Source of the DNA: Thereva unica
Lineage: Eukaryota; Arthropoda; Insecta; Diptera; Therevidae
Assembly: GCA_949987705.1 (NCBI GenBank)
Contig: OX465283.1
Location: 91,871,813-91,935,812, forward strand
DNA length: 64,000 nucleotides
Direction: 5' to 3'
Below, piece by piece: positions 1 through 10,761 of the stretch; the stretch's first letter is position 1; the number at the start of each line of letters is the position of its first letter. A model generated the notes under the pieces. It searched no databases and was not told the DNA's origin. It worked only from the letters and a program-made list of their open reading frames with translations. Position numbers and translations under genes: made by a program.

Positions 1-2216
1 TAATTAATTTTTTCCAAGCTACTGACTGGAATCAGTGTTTCCGAACCAAAAACGTCAACTCTGCCACTATCCGTATCACTAGAATCATACAGGCAGGAAT
101 GCATTTGTACATTCCTCATTCTACTAAATCTGTGAAGGCTAGGCCCAACAGATGGTTTAATCAGGAGTGTATGAATGCAATCAGAAACAAAGAAGCCGCC
201 TTTCGAGCTTACAAGAGCTCCCCGAGTGAATCGCTCCGTGAACAGTATATAAAACTCAGAAATTCCTGTAAAGTCACCATCAGGAACGTCAAAAATTCAT
301 TTGACAGTAAGTTGAGAAGTAAACTCTTTAATGCAACCTCTGGTAGCAAAAACTTCTGGTCCTTGGTAAGTTCCATAAAGAAGAATTTCACTGCATCTAC
401 AACTCCTTCATTCATTCACGATAAGAAGGTGATAACAGACAGAAAAGCCAAGGCCGATTTATTAGCATCTCTGTTTGCTTCAAATTCTTCCCTACCCGAA
501 ACTGATGCGCTACCCCCAGTTCTCGAGCACAATGCTCACTTAATGGACAGGGTTTTCTTCAGGACTCGCGAGGTGTACAGGTGCCTCAAGGAGCTCGATG
601 TCAACAAATCCACTGGACCCGATAATATACCCCCTATCGTCTTAAAACAATGCGCGTCACCTTTGGCTAAACCTCTGCGCAAACTTTTTGCCCTATCATA
701 CTCCTCCGGAGTTTACCCAGACTCTTGGAAACTTGCCCATGTTCAGCCAATTCCGAAAAAAGGTGAAGCCAGCGACCCCTTAAACTACCGCCCAATAGCA
801 ATTACTTCTATTCTCTCCAAAACCATGGAGACGATAATCAACAAAAAGCTTATGGGATATCTAGAATCCAACCTACTCATAAACGACAGACAATATGGCT
901 TCCGCCAGAAAAGATCCACTGGCGATCTTTTAGTCTGTCTTACAGAACACCTCAGTCGTAGTCTGCATGGATCCGGCGAGTCTAGTCTGGTTGCTCTAGA
1001 TATCTCCAAGGCTTTCGATAGAGTTTGGCACTCAGCCCTGTTAGCCAAACTCAAAGCTATTGGAGTCGACTCACTTCTACAGAAGTGGATCAAGAATTTC
1101 CTTTTCGGCCGTTCAATCAAAGTAGTATTGGATGGCGTCAAATCCGCATCCCACCCGATCTCGGCGGGGGTCCCCCAGGGGTCAATCTTATCACCGGCCC
1201 TATTCCTTATCTTTATAAATGACCTTCTTTCAATCCCCTCCAACCCACTTCTCAGCTTCGCTGACGACGGTACTTTACGGTATTCGTACAGCTTCGATAC
1301 AAGGCAGACTCATGCCAGATCCTGTCTTGATGATCGCGAACGTATGTCCAACTCTATTAATAACGACATTGTTCTCATTCTAGAGTGGGGAAAGAAGAAT
1401 CGTGTTGAATTCAACCCCGCCAAAACCAAGTACTGTCTTATCTCTAAAAAGAAGTTCAACACCCCTCCACCCTTGAAAGTGAATGAAGTTCAACTATTGG
1501 CCGAACCATCCTTACACATCTTAGGCGTGACATTAGCCAAAGACTTGCGATGGAATGACCACATATTCCAAATCGCCAAACAAGGATCTCAGTGCTTGGG
1601 ATTTCTTAAGAGGTGTAAGTTCCTCCTCCAGCCATCGGCCCGTGCTGTTATTTATAAATCCTACATTCGGCCTCTTCTCGAATATAACTCCCTCGTTTGG
1701 GGCGGCGCTCCAATAACCACCTTGCCATGGTTAGATAAGGTCCAAAAAAAGGCCCTTAAATTAATTGATGACGACACCGCTTGCTCCACCATCGACCCCC
1801 TCAGCCACCGTAGGAATGTAGTAGCACTGACAAAATTTTATCGCTACTATCATAGTGACTGTTCCTCCGAGCTAAACGCTCTCCTGCCTCCACGGCATTC
1901 TTATACCCGCAACACCAGATTAGCCCACTCGTCTCATTCCCTCCACCTGCAACTCCCTCTTTCACGCACTCAACAAGATATGAATTCGTTTGTTAATAGA
2001 ACAACTCGGCTGTGGAATAATCTCTCGCAGTCAGTATTTCCGAGCTCCTACAACATCCAAGACCCTCCCGTTCCTTTATAACCCCTCCAACCCCCTCCCC
2101 GTACTAAGCTTACTGCTAGACATTGCACCATGACGTGACAAATGACATGACGGACTAGTAGTACAAAGGGTGATTCCTGAGCTTAGCACTGCCACATAAA
2201 AAAAAAAAAAAAAAAA
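1..2216 (+). mobile_element. LINE 3' portion ending in poly(A), inserted in a BEL/Pao remnant
   Basis: Reverse transcriptase coding sequence, a short 3' UTR (2082-2197) and a run of 19 A at 2198-2216. Immediately after the A-run the sequence becomes BEL/Pao integrase, so the LINE inserted into an older LTR element. The 5' end and the left target-site copy are outside the window. Confidence 0.85.
3..2081 (+). CDS. non-LTR retrotransposon reverse transcriptase (ORF2, 5' end outside window)
   Basis: Reverse transcriptase of a LINE, which copies the element RNA at a nicked target. The frame is open from base 3 to the stop at 2081; the first Met is at 99, but in-frame sequence upstream still reads like the endonuclease-RT linker, so the true start lies left of the window. 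RT motifs in order: LDISKAFDRVW near 1000-1030, GVPQGSILSPALFLIFINDL near 1169-1228, and catalytic FADDGTL near 1257-1277. The C-terminal part (RPLLEYNSLVWGG, LDKVQKKALKLI) is typical of Jockey/CR1-group LINEs. No frameshift or stop is seen in 2 kb, so the copy is young. A 3' UTR and poly(A) follow. The clade is not settled from motifs alone. Confidence 0.9.
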   Translation: MNFFQATDWNQCFRTKNVNSATIRITRIIQAGMHLYIPHSTKSVKARPNRWFNQECMNAIRNKEAAFRAYKSSPSESLREQYIKLRNSCKVTIRNVKNSFDSKLRSKLFNATSGSKNFWSLVSSIKKNFTASTTPSFIHDKKVITDRKAKADLLASLFASNSSLPETDALPPVLEHNAHLMDRVFFRTREVYRCLKELDVNKSTGPDNIPPIVLKQCASPLAKPLRKLFALSYSSGVYPDSWKLAHVQPIPKKGEASDPLNYRPIAITSILSKTMETIINKKLMGYLESNLLINDRQYGFRQKRSTGDLLVCLTEHLSRSLHGSGESSLVALDISKAFDRVWHSALLAKLKAIGVDSLLQKWIKNFLFGRSIKVVLDGVKSASHPISAGVPQGSILSPALFLIFINDLLSIPSNPLLSFADDGTLRYSYSFDTRQTHARSCLDDRERMSNSINNDIVLILEWGKKNRVEFNPAKTKYCLISKKKFNTPPPLKVNEVQLLAEPSLHILGVTLAKDLRWNDHIFQIAKQGSQCLGFLKRCKFLLQPSARAVIYKSYIRPLLEYNSLVWGGAPITTLPWLDKVQKKALKLIDDDTACSTIDPLSHRRNVVALTKFYRYYHSDCSSELNALLPPRHSYTRNTRLAHSSHSLHLQLPLSRTQQDMNSFVNRTTRLWNNLSQSVFPSSYNIQDPPVPL

Positions 2217-2788
2217 GCCCTTCAGACACACTGGAGTTGATTATTGTGGACCTTTTGATTTACCCACATCAAAGTTGCGAGATGCAAAAACATACAAGGC
2301 CTACATTGCTGTATTTATCTGCCTGGCCACGAAAGCAATGCACATCGAGCTTGTTACCGATTTAAGTACCTACTCAAGGATTTTTAGCATCGTACAGAAG
2401 ATTCATCTCCAGACGTGGTTCATGTAGCGATTTGTATAGCGATTATGGCTCGAATTTTGTGGGTGCAAACACCGTCCTTAGTCTCCAAATGAGACAGATG
2501 ATAGATAAGGTAAATGAAAGGACAGCTGAAACAATTGAAAAGGAACGGTGTAAATGGCATTTTATTCCACTGGCATCCCCAAACTTCGGCGGCTTATGGG
2601 AGGCTGGTGTTAAGTCCACGAAACGCCATTTTAAGAAAATTCTTAGTCAATCACCCTTAACTTACGAAGAAATGAGTACGGCGTTGACACAAATCGAGGC
2701 CTGCCTTAATTCAAGGCCTCTCTGTGAAATTAGTAGTGATCCCACTGACATGACGGCCATAACCCATTTCCGGCCGGTGTTCAATTAA
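2217..2788 (+). pseudogene. BEL/Pao integrase core fragment
   Basis: Integrase-domain remnant of a BEL/Pao retrotransposon, related to but different from the intact element at 15708-25334. It begins at the VDYCGPF motif (first catalytic Asp, near 2237), has LATKAMHIELVTDLS, a frameshift near 2370-2385, then YSDYGSNFVGAN (second Asp) and FGGLWEAGVKSTK (the Glu), ending after CLNSRPL near 2776. Everything before it is replaced by the LINE insertion and everything after it is lost at the junction with the Helentron region. It is non-functional. Confidence 0.85.
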
Positions 2789-3426
2789 TCGAACGTGAAT
2801 TGTTTTTTGACATGACAACGTCTTATAAATCGTTTGGCCCGAGAGTCATTTACGAAAACTGAAGTAACGTAACGACGAGCCGCTGACATGAACAGGTGCG
2901 CGCGCAGCACTTGCGAGAGAGTCTCACTCGAGCGTTTCTGGCGTCAGAGCGAAAGAGAAAAAAAGCGGCAACAAGTTCATACGCATGGTACAGTTTTCGT
3001 CAGCCGATTGTGTCGTAAAAATGTGAAGTGATTTGTTTTGTCTCTTACATCAATTACAACAATAAGGTAAATAATTCTTTACTGATATTTTAACATCATA
3101 AAACATGATTGTTGACTTAATTGCAAAGGACAATTGTGTCCTTTGCACTTAACTTCAATTATGTTATGTGTTTAACCGGAAATCTAACCTACAACTTGAT
3201 TCAATATTTAAATTGAGATTTAAAAAATGGTTTAACTTGAATTTATGTATTAGAAAAATTATTTAATAAAATTAAAATAAATTTTAATCTCCAAATCGAT
3301 TGTTTTGAATAAAATATTGGAAAATAAGTTAAACATTATTAGAAAACTCCATTTTAATTGTGTACAAAATAAAGAAGCGTTTATTATGACTTAAATTAAT
3401 GACCCGAATTAAGAACTTGGTTTTAA
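2789..3426 (+). other. Helentron 5' noncoding region
   Basis: About 640 bp with no convincing reading frame. It includes the left terminal repeat (2809-2832), a comparatively GC-rich stretch (2870-2975) and then AT-rich DNA up to the first Met of the Rep frame. It presumably holds the promoter, but I see no diagnostic promoter motif. Confidence 0.5.
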
Positions 3427-5940
3427 ATGTGTTCAACAGGCCCGCTCAACACGGTGGATCGAGATGTGCAAATACCCTCAACGTCCAATACACCTATGGA
3501 GACCGAGGAGAATGTGCCGTCAACGTCTGGAACACCTTTCGCTGTGCCAAACACAACCCGCGCTGCCAAAAATGCTCAGTATCAACGTGAGTACATGAAA
3601 CGTCAAGCAGCAAAAGACACACCAGAAAAGAAAATAGCCTTAGAAAAAGCGGCTGCCGATAGGCAACGCAGATATAAGCTACGTAAAGCTGCTGAGTTAG
3701 CTCTTGCTAACGATTCGTTGGAGTCAACTACGGTGTCCTCTTCTGTCCCATCGGCGAGTACAGGTGTTGCTCAAACTAACGCTCAGCGTCAACGTGCATT
3801 TCGACAGCGTATAGCTGCGTTAGCTACAACTGTTCTACAACCGAGTCCTTCATCCAACCAACCAGCAGCTCAACAGATACAACAGATACAATCTATGTGG
3901 CATACCAAATGGTCTTCGTCAATAAAGAAATTTAAATCTACTTTTCTGGACAACGATTTTGGCCACGCTTGCTCAGTTTGTGACAGGTTGTGGTTCAATA
4001 ATGACCTTCATCCCATCACTGCAGCACAGCTGCAGGTACTCGCGGATTGGTGTGTCAAGGAAAATCGGCAAGTACGCAAAGAGGATTACACATTGGTTTG
4101 CAACACCTGTAAACATTCCCTGAATCTAAGCTTCCAACTCTTGCAAAGTTAAACGGCTTCTCATATCCTGAGATACCTCCAGGTCTATCGCCATTGGATC
4201 CAATCAGCGAACGGTTGATCTCGCCGCGTCTGCCATTCATGCAAGTACGTTGACTGCGTCATAATTTCTCTTACGGAATCATTGGACAAGTGATCAACAT
4301 TCCAGTCAACGTACAAGACATGGTGAAATGCTTGCCTCGGCGATTGGATGAGGACGACGTTATCAATATTAACATCAAGAGGAATCTTGCACACAAAACG
4401 AATTACATCAGCGGGTACATGTGTAAACGTACGATCAAAGAGTGGTTGGATGTTCTTCAGAATTCAAGTCTACATATATCGATTGTACGGTATCAAAGTA
4501 GATTTGTCAAGACTACAGCTTACAATCCCATCAGAGGAAGATCTTCAGGATGATCCTGCTCATCGTATCGAAGCAATCTCCACCGAATATACGCCTGAGT
4601 CTGAAGCTTCAAGACAGCATACACTACTGTGGAACGAAGAGGATCATCTCGACATCGCACCAGGACATCGGGCAACGCCCCTCAACATTATTTATGACCG
4701 ACATGCTGAAGAACTATCATTCCCTGCAATATACTATGGGGAGCCACGTCGTTTCAACATGCAAGTTTCGGTAACACCATACATGATGGCGACCAATGAA
4801 ATACGACGTCGTGACAGACGTGGAGCCACGCCTCAAAAAACTTTGTACGCTGCTATGAAGATTCTAAGGCTACGCATGGTGGATGGGATATACAACACAT
4901 TCCGAAAAGTGCCGATTACAGAGAACGTAACTCGACGGATGTTAGAGGATCCTGAATTTCTCAAAGAATTTGTTGTACAAAACCTCGCATTCATGAAATC
5001 AGTGCCAAACTCCGTCCAGTACTGGGCCTCTCGCAAACGAGATCTCTTTGTAATGCTCCGACAACTTGGTAAGCCAACCATCTTCCTCACTCTAAGTGCA
5101 AACGAAGTACGCTGGTTAATATTATTGAACTTACTCCTCAAATTGAGTAGCATATATCCTGGTAAAGTCGCAGAAGATCTAAACTCATCAGAGCGGTGCA
5201 ACTTAGTGAGCCAGTTACGTGCTGCATATATTTGCACAAACTCGTTGGTACTTTGATGAGAATGCTGAAAGCAAAAAAGTCGTACAATCCGTTCGGCCAG
5301 TACTACGTTAAGGATTATTTCCTTCGTATTGAGATCCAGCATCGCGGGAGTCCCCACGCTCACATTTTCCAAAACCAACCAAAACATCATTCGGCGATAT
5401 GAAGAACGACCTCCCTCTTTGGAACAAGTATATTTAGCCGAGTTTGCTTCATGGTATGCTAACTCTCGTGATTTCATCGACAATGAAGATGACGTCGACG
5501 TGCATGAAGATGACACTTCAGAACCGGTGACCGAGGAAAGAACAACATCAAGAGGATATCGCAGACGACAGATTGGACGAGTCATACGATACAGGCGCTA
5601 CGAAATAGATGAAACTGTCAATTATCAACGTGAGATGGTACTGCTGTACCTGCCCTTCCGCAATGAAGTAGTTGACATTGTAGATTGCCATAAATTTCTA
5701 CAATTATTTAAGGACAACAAGGATACAATCATGGAACGCCGTCAACTGTACGAGGACAATCTTAACATCGACAATGTGATGCAAGAGCTTGAAGCAATGA
5801 TGATTCTGCAAAATTCAGACAACACAGAACCACCGGAAACAGAGTCAAGAAGAATATTTGTCGAACAGTTGTTAGGAGGAGACGGTGCCGAAAATAACGA
5901 TGACGTTAATCAAATCGTCCCGCCGGATTTTCGGTTGTAA
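3427..5940 (+). pseudogene. Helentron Rep (HUH replication initiator) pseudogene
   Basis: Rep nicks and joins single strands during rolling-circle transposition. The Met at 3427 opens a frame with an arginine/glutamine-rich N-terminus and paired cysteines (CSVCDRLWF, CNTCKHSL). The reading then shifts frame near 4135, 4260 and 4465. The conserved block from 4640 to 5150 includes DRHAEELSFPAIYYG, NSVQYWASRKRDLF and FLTLSANEV. After another shift near 5205 comes the HUH motif HRGSPHAHIF at about 5338-5367. Almost immediately the sequence joins the far C-terminal part of Rep (PSLEQVYLAEFASWY, then YQREMVLLYLPFRNE). The segment normally between these blocks, including the catalytic tyrosine region, is missing. 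The protein cannot be functional. Confidence 0.85.
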
Positions 5941-5989
5941 AGAAACGTAGCAACGTGATGACGAAACAATAATATTGTGAGCTGATACG

Positions 5990-7560
5990 AACTACTAACC
6001 CCGAACAACGTGAGTTGGTTGATTCTTGAGGTTATACATCGTTTACATGGCTGCGGAGATGAGATCGTAGACGCACTACAAATTTTCTTCACTTGACCAG
6101 CCGGTTGTGGCAAAACTTATTCATTGAAGTGCCTGATGGAGACGTACAACCGTTATGCTCAAAATCACAACTCTCTGAACAACGCTTACTTGGCTTGTGC
6201 GAGCACTGGTAAAGCAGCAGTCCCTCTAGGTGGAACAACAGTTCACTCAGCGTTTCGTCTCACAACTTCTAGAGTTACAAAAACTCTATCTACTGAAACG
6301 CTGCGAGCCTATAGAAATATGTTCGTTGGCGTGAGAGTTGTTTTCATCGACGAGATCAGCATGCTGAGTGCGGCTTTACTCGATAAAGTCAATTTTCGTC
6401 TGCAACAGATTACCGGCAGGTTTGACGAACCATTTGGAAGGATTCATGAGATCTTATGCGGAGATTTTAGGCAACTACCACCGGTACGTGCCCTTCAGTG
6501 TTTCAAAGCTCCAACCAACGATCAGAGAGAAATTCCATTGTGGCAAACCATCAAATACTTTCAACTGGTTCGTGTTGTACGACAAACTGATGAGCTGTTT
6601 TCCACGATTCTCACTAAAATTGGAAATGGACTCAAACTAAGTGACAATAACATCGCACTTATTGAGCCTAGGCACAAGAGTGCATCCTGGTGCAGAGAAA
6701 ACGTTCCTGACGCTGTTCGGTTGTATTACAGTAACGAAGAAGTTGATTCTTACAATCGTAGTGCAATTAGCAACGCACACAACTTTATCACTACTGATAT
6801 TATGCTCGGATATTCAAGTAATGCTGAGAGGCACCAATACCAAGGGCAACTTCACAAGATGTCGGTTGCAGAGACGGACGGATTGCCATACATGTTGCCA
6901 TTAGCAGAAGCATATCCTTACATGATTACGTCTAACATCGATGTTTCGGATGGATTGGTTAACGGGGCTATTGGAACCTTGCGACGCATCTAACGTCAAC
7001 CGGCCAACGCAGATGACCATTCGGCCGCAGCAGGTCCATCGACAAGCACAACTTTGCCACCACCCGAAGATGATATCATCACTCTTTGGTTCGAGTTTCC
7101 AGACAAAAGTACGGGTGCCAATGCCAAAATTAAATGTCGACCTCATGTACGCAGCAAACCAAACACTTTGTCCAAGATACAGTGAAATGCAAACGAAAGC
7201 AGTTTCCCTGCGTGCCTGCTTGTGCCATTACGATACACAAGTCTCATTTGGTGGGACATTCAAGGTGGTCTCTCAAGGTGGTCTCTCAAGGTGGGACATT
7301 TGAAGTCATCGTTTATAAGTACTCTCCCAAGCAACCACAACAATTAGTGTATGTGGCCATGAGTCGCGTAACAAGTGTCGACCGCTTGTACATTATCACG
7401 GACAAGGATTCTCGCTTCAATTTAAAACATGGTCGACAAGGAAACGACTCAGAAACTACGCAAGAAATTCGCACTGAATACAGTCGACTTCGTGGATATC
7501 TTCTCAACACAATCTCCAAAAAAGCAGTGAAGTTCTGTGATGACGCTACCGACGCTGGAC
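5990..7560 (+). pseudogene. Helentron superfamily-1 (Pif1/RecD-like) helicase pseudogene
   Basis: DNA helicase half of the Helentron protein, thought to unwind the displaced strand. Walker A (GCGKT) is at about 6106-6120, preceded four codons earlier by an in-frame TGA where family members usually have Gly. Walker B is VVFIDEISML (near 6337-6366), followed by GDFRQLPPV (6463-6489) and a late motif YVAMSRVTSVDRLYII near 7350-7400. Frames break near 6025 and around 6993-7140. A duplicated short segment, GGTGGTCTCTCAAGGTGG, lies at 7264-7295. Sequence continues directly into the endonuclease domain, as expected for a single Rep-helicase-endonuclease polyprotein. Confidence 0.85.
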
Positions 7561-8325
7561 AAACTATCGTGATGAACATCAACTGTCAGAGTTTAAGCGC
7601 CCACTCTGCGGACATGGAAACGGATACAGTGATACCAAGATCTGACTATTTAGTACTGACTGAAACGTGGATGCGAGACAATTGTGAACCATTTCCAATC
7701 AACAATTATGAGTGCGTATCCAGGAATAATAATCGCACTGACTCAGATACCAACGCTGTTGGGGGAGTGGCCATCTATCGTAGATTATCATCGACATCTA
7801 CAGCGAAAGTGGTCCAAGTTGCGATCACAGACGCAACTCGTCTCATCAAAACCTCGGGTGACGTGTGCTTGACTGAAGTTACTTGCTTTACCGCTGATAC
7901 TACCTTCAAATTTATGCTCGGCGCTGTATATATTCATCCAGGTGCTAGCATGCAGGACATTGGAATGTTACTATGGCAAGCACTCGGTCCGTACGTTCAC
8001 AAATCACAACACCCAATACGTGCCCCCGTACCTTCAAGTTGATTCGAATATACCGATTCTTCTGTGTGGTGATTTCAACAAGAACGTGAAGACTGATGAT
8101 GCGTTTCTCAAATTCATAAAATAAACGTTCAATCTTGACTGCTTATCAGATGTTTTTAAGTCAACTACGTTAAAAGGAACAACCATCGACTTGACTTTCG
8201 CGAGGCACATCACAGCAGAAACACTTCCTTTCATTTCATATTTCTCTTATCATCGTCCTATCCTTAACAGAATTACCCAGATTAGACACAGTATTGCAAA
8301 TTTATGTATGTATTGTATTGTATAA
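7561..8325 (+). pseudogene. Helentron C-terminal EEP endonuclease domain, one nonsense codon
   Basis: Endonuclease/exonuclease/phosphatase-fold domain. Recognisable blocks are NINCQSLSAH near 7575, DYLVLTETWM (catalytic Glu region) near 7645, LGAVYIHPGA near 7918, LLCGDFN (catalytic Asp/Asn) near 8062, TTIDLTFAR near 8175 and SYHRPI (catalytic His) near 8245. The upstream frame ends at 8042 by a frameshift; the next has an in-frame TAA at 8122-8124 but keeps domain similarity to the TAA at 8323-8325. This domain distinguishes Helentrons from canonical Helitrons, and its presence supports the element call. Confidence 0.8.
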
Positions 8326-9039
8326 AACTAAATAAAACAAATTACGTGATTTATAAATTTAATAAAATTTTCTTCATTTGATCTTCATTTAATCCTTTGG
8401 TGCAATAAACTTATACAACGAATAAGACGTTGTCACGTAAACTTCGATCGTAAAACGACTTTACAGACAACCAATTTTTTTTCCAACGCCGATCAAGGTA
8501 GAGTGGTAGAATCTGATCGTAGTTTGTAGCAATAGTGACTTCCTTATATCGACAAAGAGTGATCTTGTTTTTTGAGTCGTACATATACTCATATGCGCCG
8601 CGAGGCAAATATTTTTCAGTCTTCATATTAGTAGCCCCACCAGCTACACGATTACAGCGAACAGTTCCAGTGGCACAGAATCCCTTTTCTGATAACAAGC
8701 ATAGAAGATAATAGGATGTGAAGAAGATGTCATAAAAGACCACGTGATGCATAGGGGCCTCGACCTTGCCGAGTAAATGGAGAACGACATCAGCTCCAAG
8801 ACCAACCTCTCTGTTGTATTCATCAGATTGTCCACAATTAGGTATGAAAAAGAATAAATAGCCAGTTGACGATCAGAGGCACCAAAGTTTATATCCAAAG
8901 CGAATCGGCTTTCCCATATAAACATTTTGCAGCTGTGACGGCCGAAATAGGCCACCACATGCTCGTCTATTGACAAAAACTCTGCCCAAATTCTAAATTG
9001 CATAAATTTTCTGTTTATAGTGTTGAAGAATGGACGAAG

Positions 9040-9103
9040 CTGAGCTCAATGAAAAACAAATTAGGAAACTTGAATCACAATAATATAATGAAAATTGTAG
9101 TAC
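9040..9103 (-). other. spliceosomal-type intron in the piggyBac-like gene
   Basis: On the minus strand the frame reads DKMAK up to 9104, then GT at 9103-9102, 64 bases later AG at 9041-9040, and resumes in the same frame with LRPFF. Splicing in phase 0 joins the conserved protein blocks exactly; without it the frame runs into unrelated residues. Confidence 0.75.
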
Positions 9104-9483
9104 CTTGGCCATTTTATCGTTACGATCTAGTTCATCGTTATCGGCAAAATGGATATATCTTTTGATGGGAGTGAACGTAAATCTCGACATTGCCTGCTTT
9201 ACCATTGGAATTCCCATTGACGGCTTGGATGACCAATAATCCTCAACAGAATGCAAAGTGTGGTAGCCTGATAACAGTAAAAGCCCTAGGAATCTCTTCA
9301 ATACAATTACGTCTAAATGAAAATCGGTGTTCTTCTGGGTTGCAAATCGGTTGGTCTCAGTTATGATATGGTCTAACGCCCCCTCCATAAAACATTGAGA
9401 AAAGTTGAATTGGCGAAAGATCCTTCAGTTTTTCACACAGCTCTTTTTGAATGTCGACCAACGAAACGGCATTAGGCGATATA

Positions 9484-10761
9484 CAGTACTTTTCAAAATT
9501 ATTTGTGCAGAGTAAAATTTACAGAAAAGCGTCAGTAGAACCCTAATATCGGTACTTAAAACACAAGTTATTTGTTGAATTTTTTTTCTTTTGTATTCTT
9601 GGAAGTATTTATAACAAATTAACATTAAAAACCAAATAACAATTTCACTTCTTCATTGAAAAAAACGATAAAATTTAGATTTCAAAATTATTTGTGCAAG
9701 CGTTTTTCCGTTTCAAAATTATTTGTGCATAACAAAAATTAAAGAAAAAACCATTATAAATTAAATTAAAATTATTATTTACATTGTTTCACTTTGTAAA
9801 TACCTTGTGATCTTTCAATGAGATGTACGACCCCCCTCTCTCCTCAATGACCAATTGCAGTCGTCCTGGAACTGAGTCAATTAATTTTCTGCATGTTTCA
9901 ACGTCGATTTGGTTTCAAACTTCGATAACAGCATTTGGTTCTCTTGAAATTTTAGAGTATTTTATATTTCGTGCCAGATGTGCCATAGATTTTCAATAAC
10001 ATTCAAGTCAGAACTCGGCGGGGCCAGTCTATAATTTCTTGTCTAACTCCATTTAAGAAATTCTTAATGAGCCTGCTAGTATGAATTGTTGCTTTATTCT
10101 GATGAAGGAAGACACCTGGACCTATTAGATTATTACCAGCAGTGAAAAAACCTCTTACAAAAACCGTTTATAACCTCCAAGTACGTATTGGATGTTTCTT
10201 TCTCAGGAAGAATCAATAGAGGTCCGATTTCATTGAACGTCGCTTTTTGATAATTTGATTTTTTTTTCCTGAACGAAATATAAAATACTCTAAAATTTCA
10301 AGAGAACCAAATGCTGTTATCGAAGTTTGAAACCAAATCGACGTTGAAACATGCAGAAAATTAATTGACTCAGTTCCAGGACGACTGCAATTGGTCATTG
10401 AGGAGAGAGGGGGGTCGTACATCTCATTAAAAGATCACAAGGTATTTACAAAGTAAAACAATGTAAATAATAATTTTAATTTAATTTATAATGGTTTTTT
10501 CTTTAATTTTTGTTATGCACAAATAATTTTGAAACGGAAAAACGCTTGCACAAATAATTTTGAAATCTAAATTTTATCGTTTTTTCAATGAAGAAGTGAA
10601 ATTGTTATTTGGTTTTTAATGTTAATTTGTTATAAATACTTCCAAGAATACAAAAGAAAAAAAAATTCAACAAATAACTTGTGTTTTAAGTACCGATATT
10701 AGGGTTCTACTGACGCTTTTCTGTAAATTTTACTCTGCACAAATAATTTTGAAAAGTACTG
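9484..10761. mobile_element. snap-back Tc1-like element with 489-bp inverted arms
   Basis: TA duplications flank the element (9482-9483 and 10762-10763). The left arm (9484-9972) and right arm (10273-10761) are near-identical inverted copies; I see only a few differences, mainly in A/T runs. The motif TTCAAAATTATTTGTGCA occurs three times per arm (9492, 9681 and 9712 in the left arm), resembling the internal transposase-binding direct repeats of IR/DR Tc1 elements. The 300-bp middle holds transposase sequence. The host sequence is the piggyBac pseudogene, whose frame continues across the insertion. Confidence 0.9.
9789..10160 (-). pseudogene. Tc1-like transposase C-terminal fragment
   Basis: The minus strand of the spacer and left arm encodes the DDE half of a Tc1 transposase: GVFLHQNKATIHTSRLIKNF (Gln where the second catalytic Asp is usual), then a WP...SDLNVIENLW block with the final acidic residue, and a tail resembling VPGRLQLVIEERGG ending near 9789. 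The N-terminal DNA-binding half is absent because the other side of the element is an inverted copy of the 3' end. The same tail is encoded in mirror image by the right arm on the plus strand. Confidence 0.75.

Larger units (their letters stand above)
2809..8440 (+). mobile_element. Helentron (Helitron2-type rolling-circle element), decayed
   Basis: The region carries, in order, a Helitron Rep with HUH motif, a superfamily-1 helicase and an EEP-type endonuclease, the combination known from Helentrons. The left end, starting GACATGACAACGTCTTATAA at 2809 after a T-run, is inverted at 8421-8440 (AATAAGACGTTGTCACGTAA), giving short terminal inverted repeats. The left end also matches the short derivative at 40594-40880, whose boundaries are fixed by an empty site. 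Coding frames have several frameshifts, stops and one large internal deletion, so this copy is not autonomous. The right end lies against a truncated piggyBac gene; the left end is about 33 bp from the BEL remnant. The exact 3' end is uncertain by several bases. Confidence 0.8.

Noticed and set aside
8421..8440. ACGTGACAACGTCTTAT as part of the piggyBac coding sequence
   Set aside because: The same sequence occurs at the Helentron left end and in its short derivative, and piggyBac similarity stops just before it.
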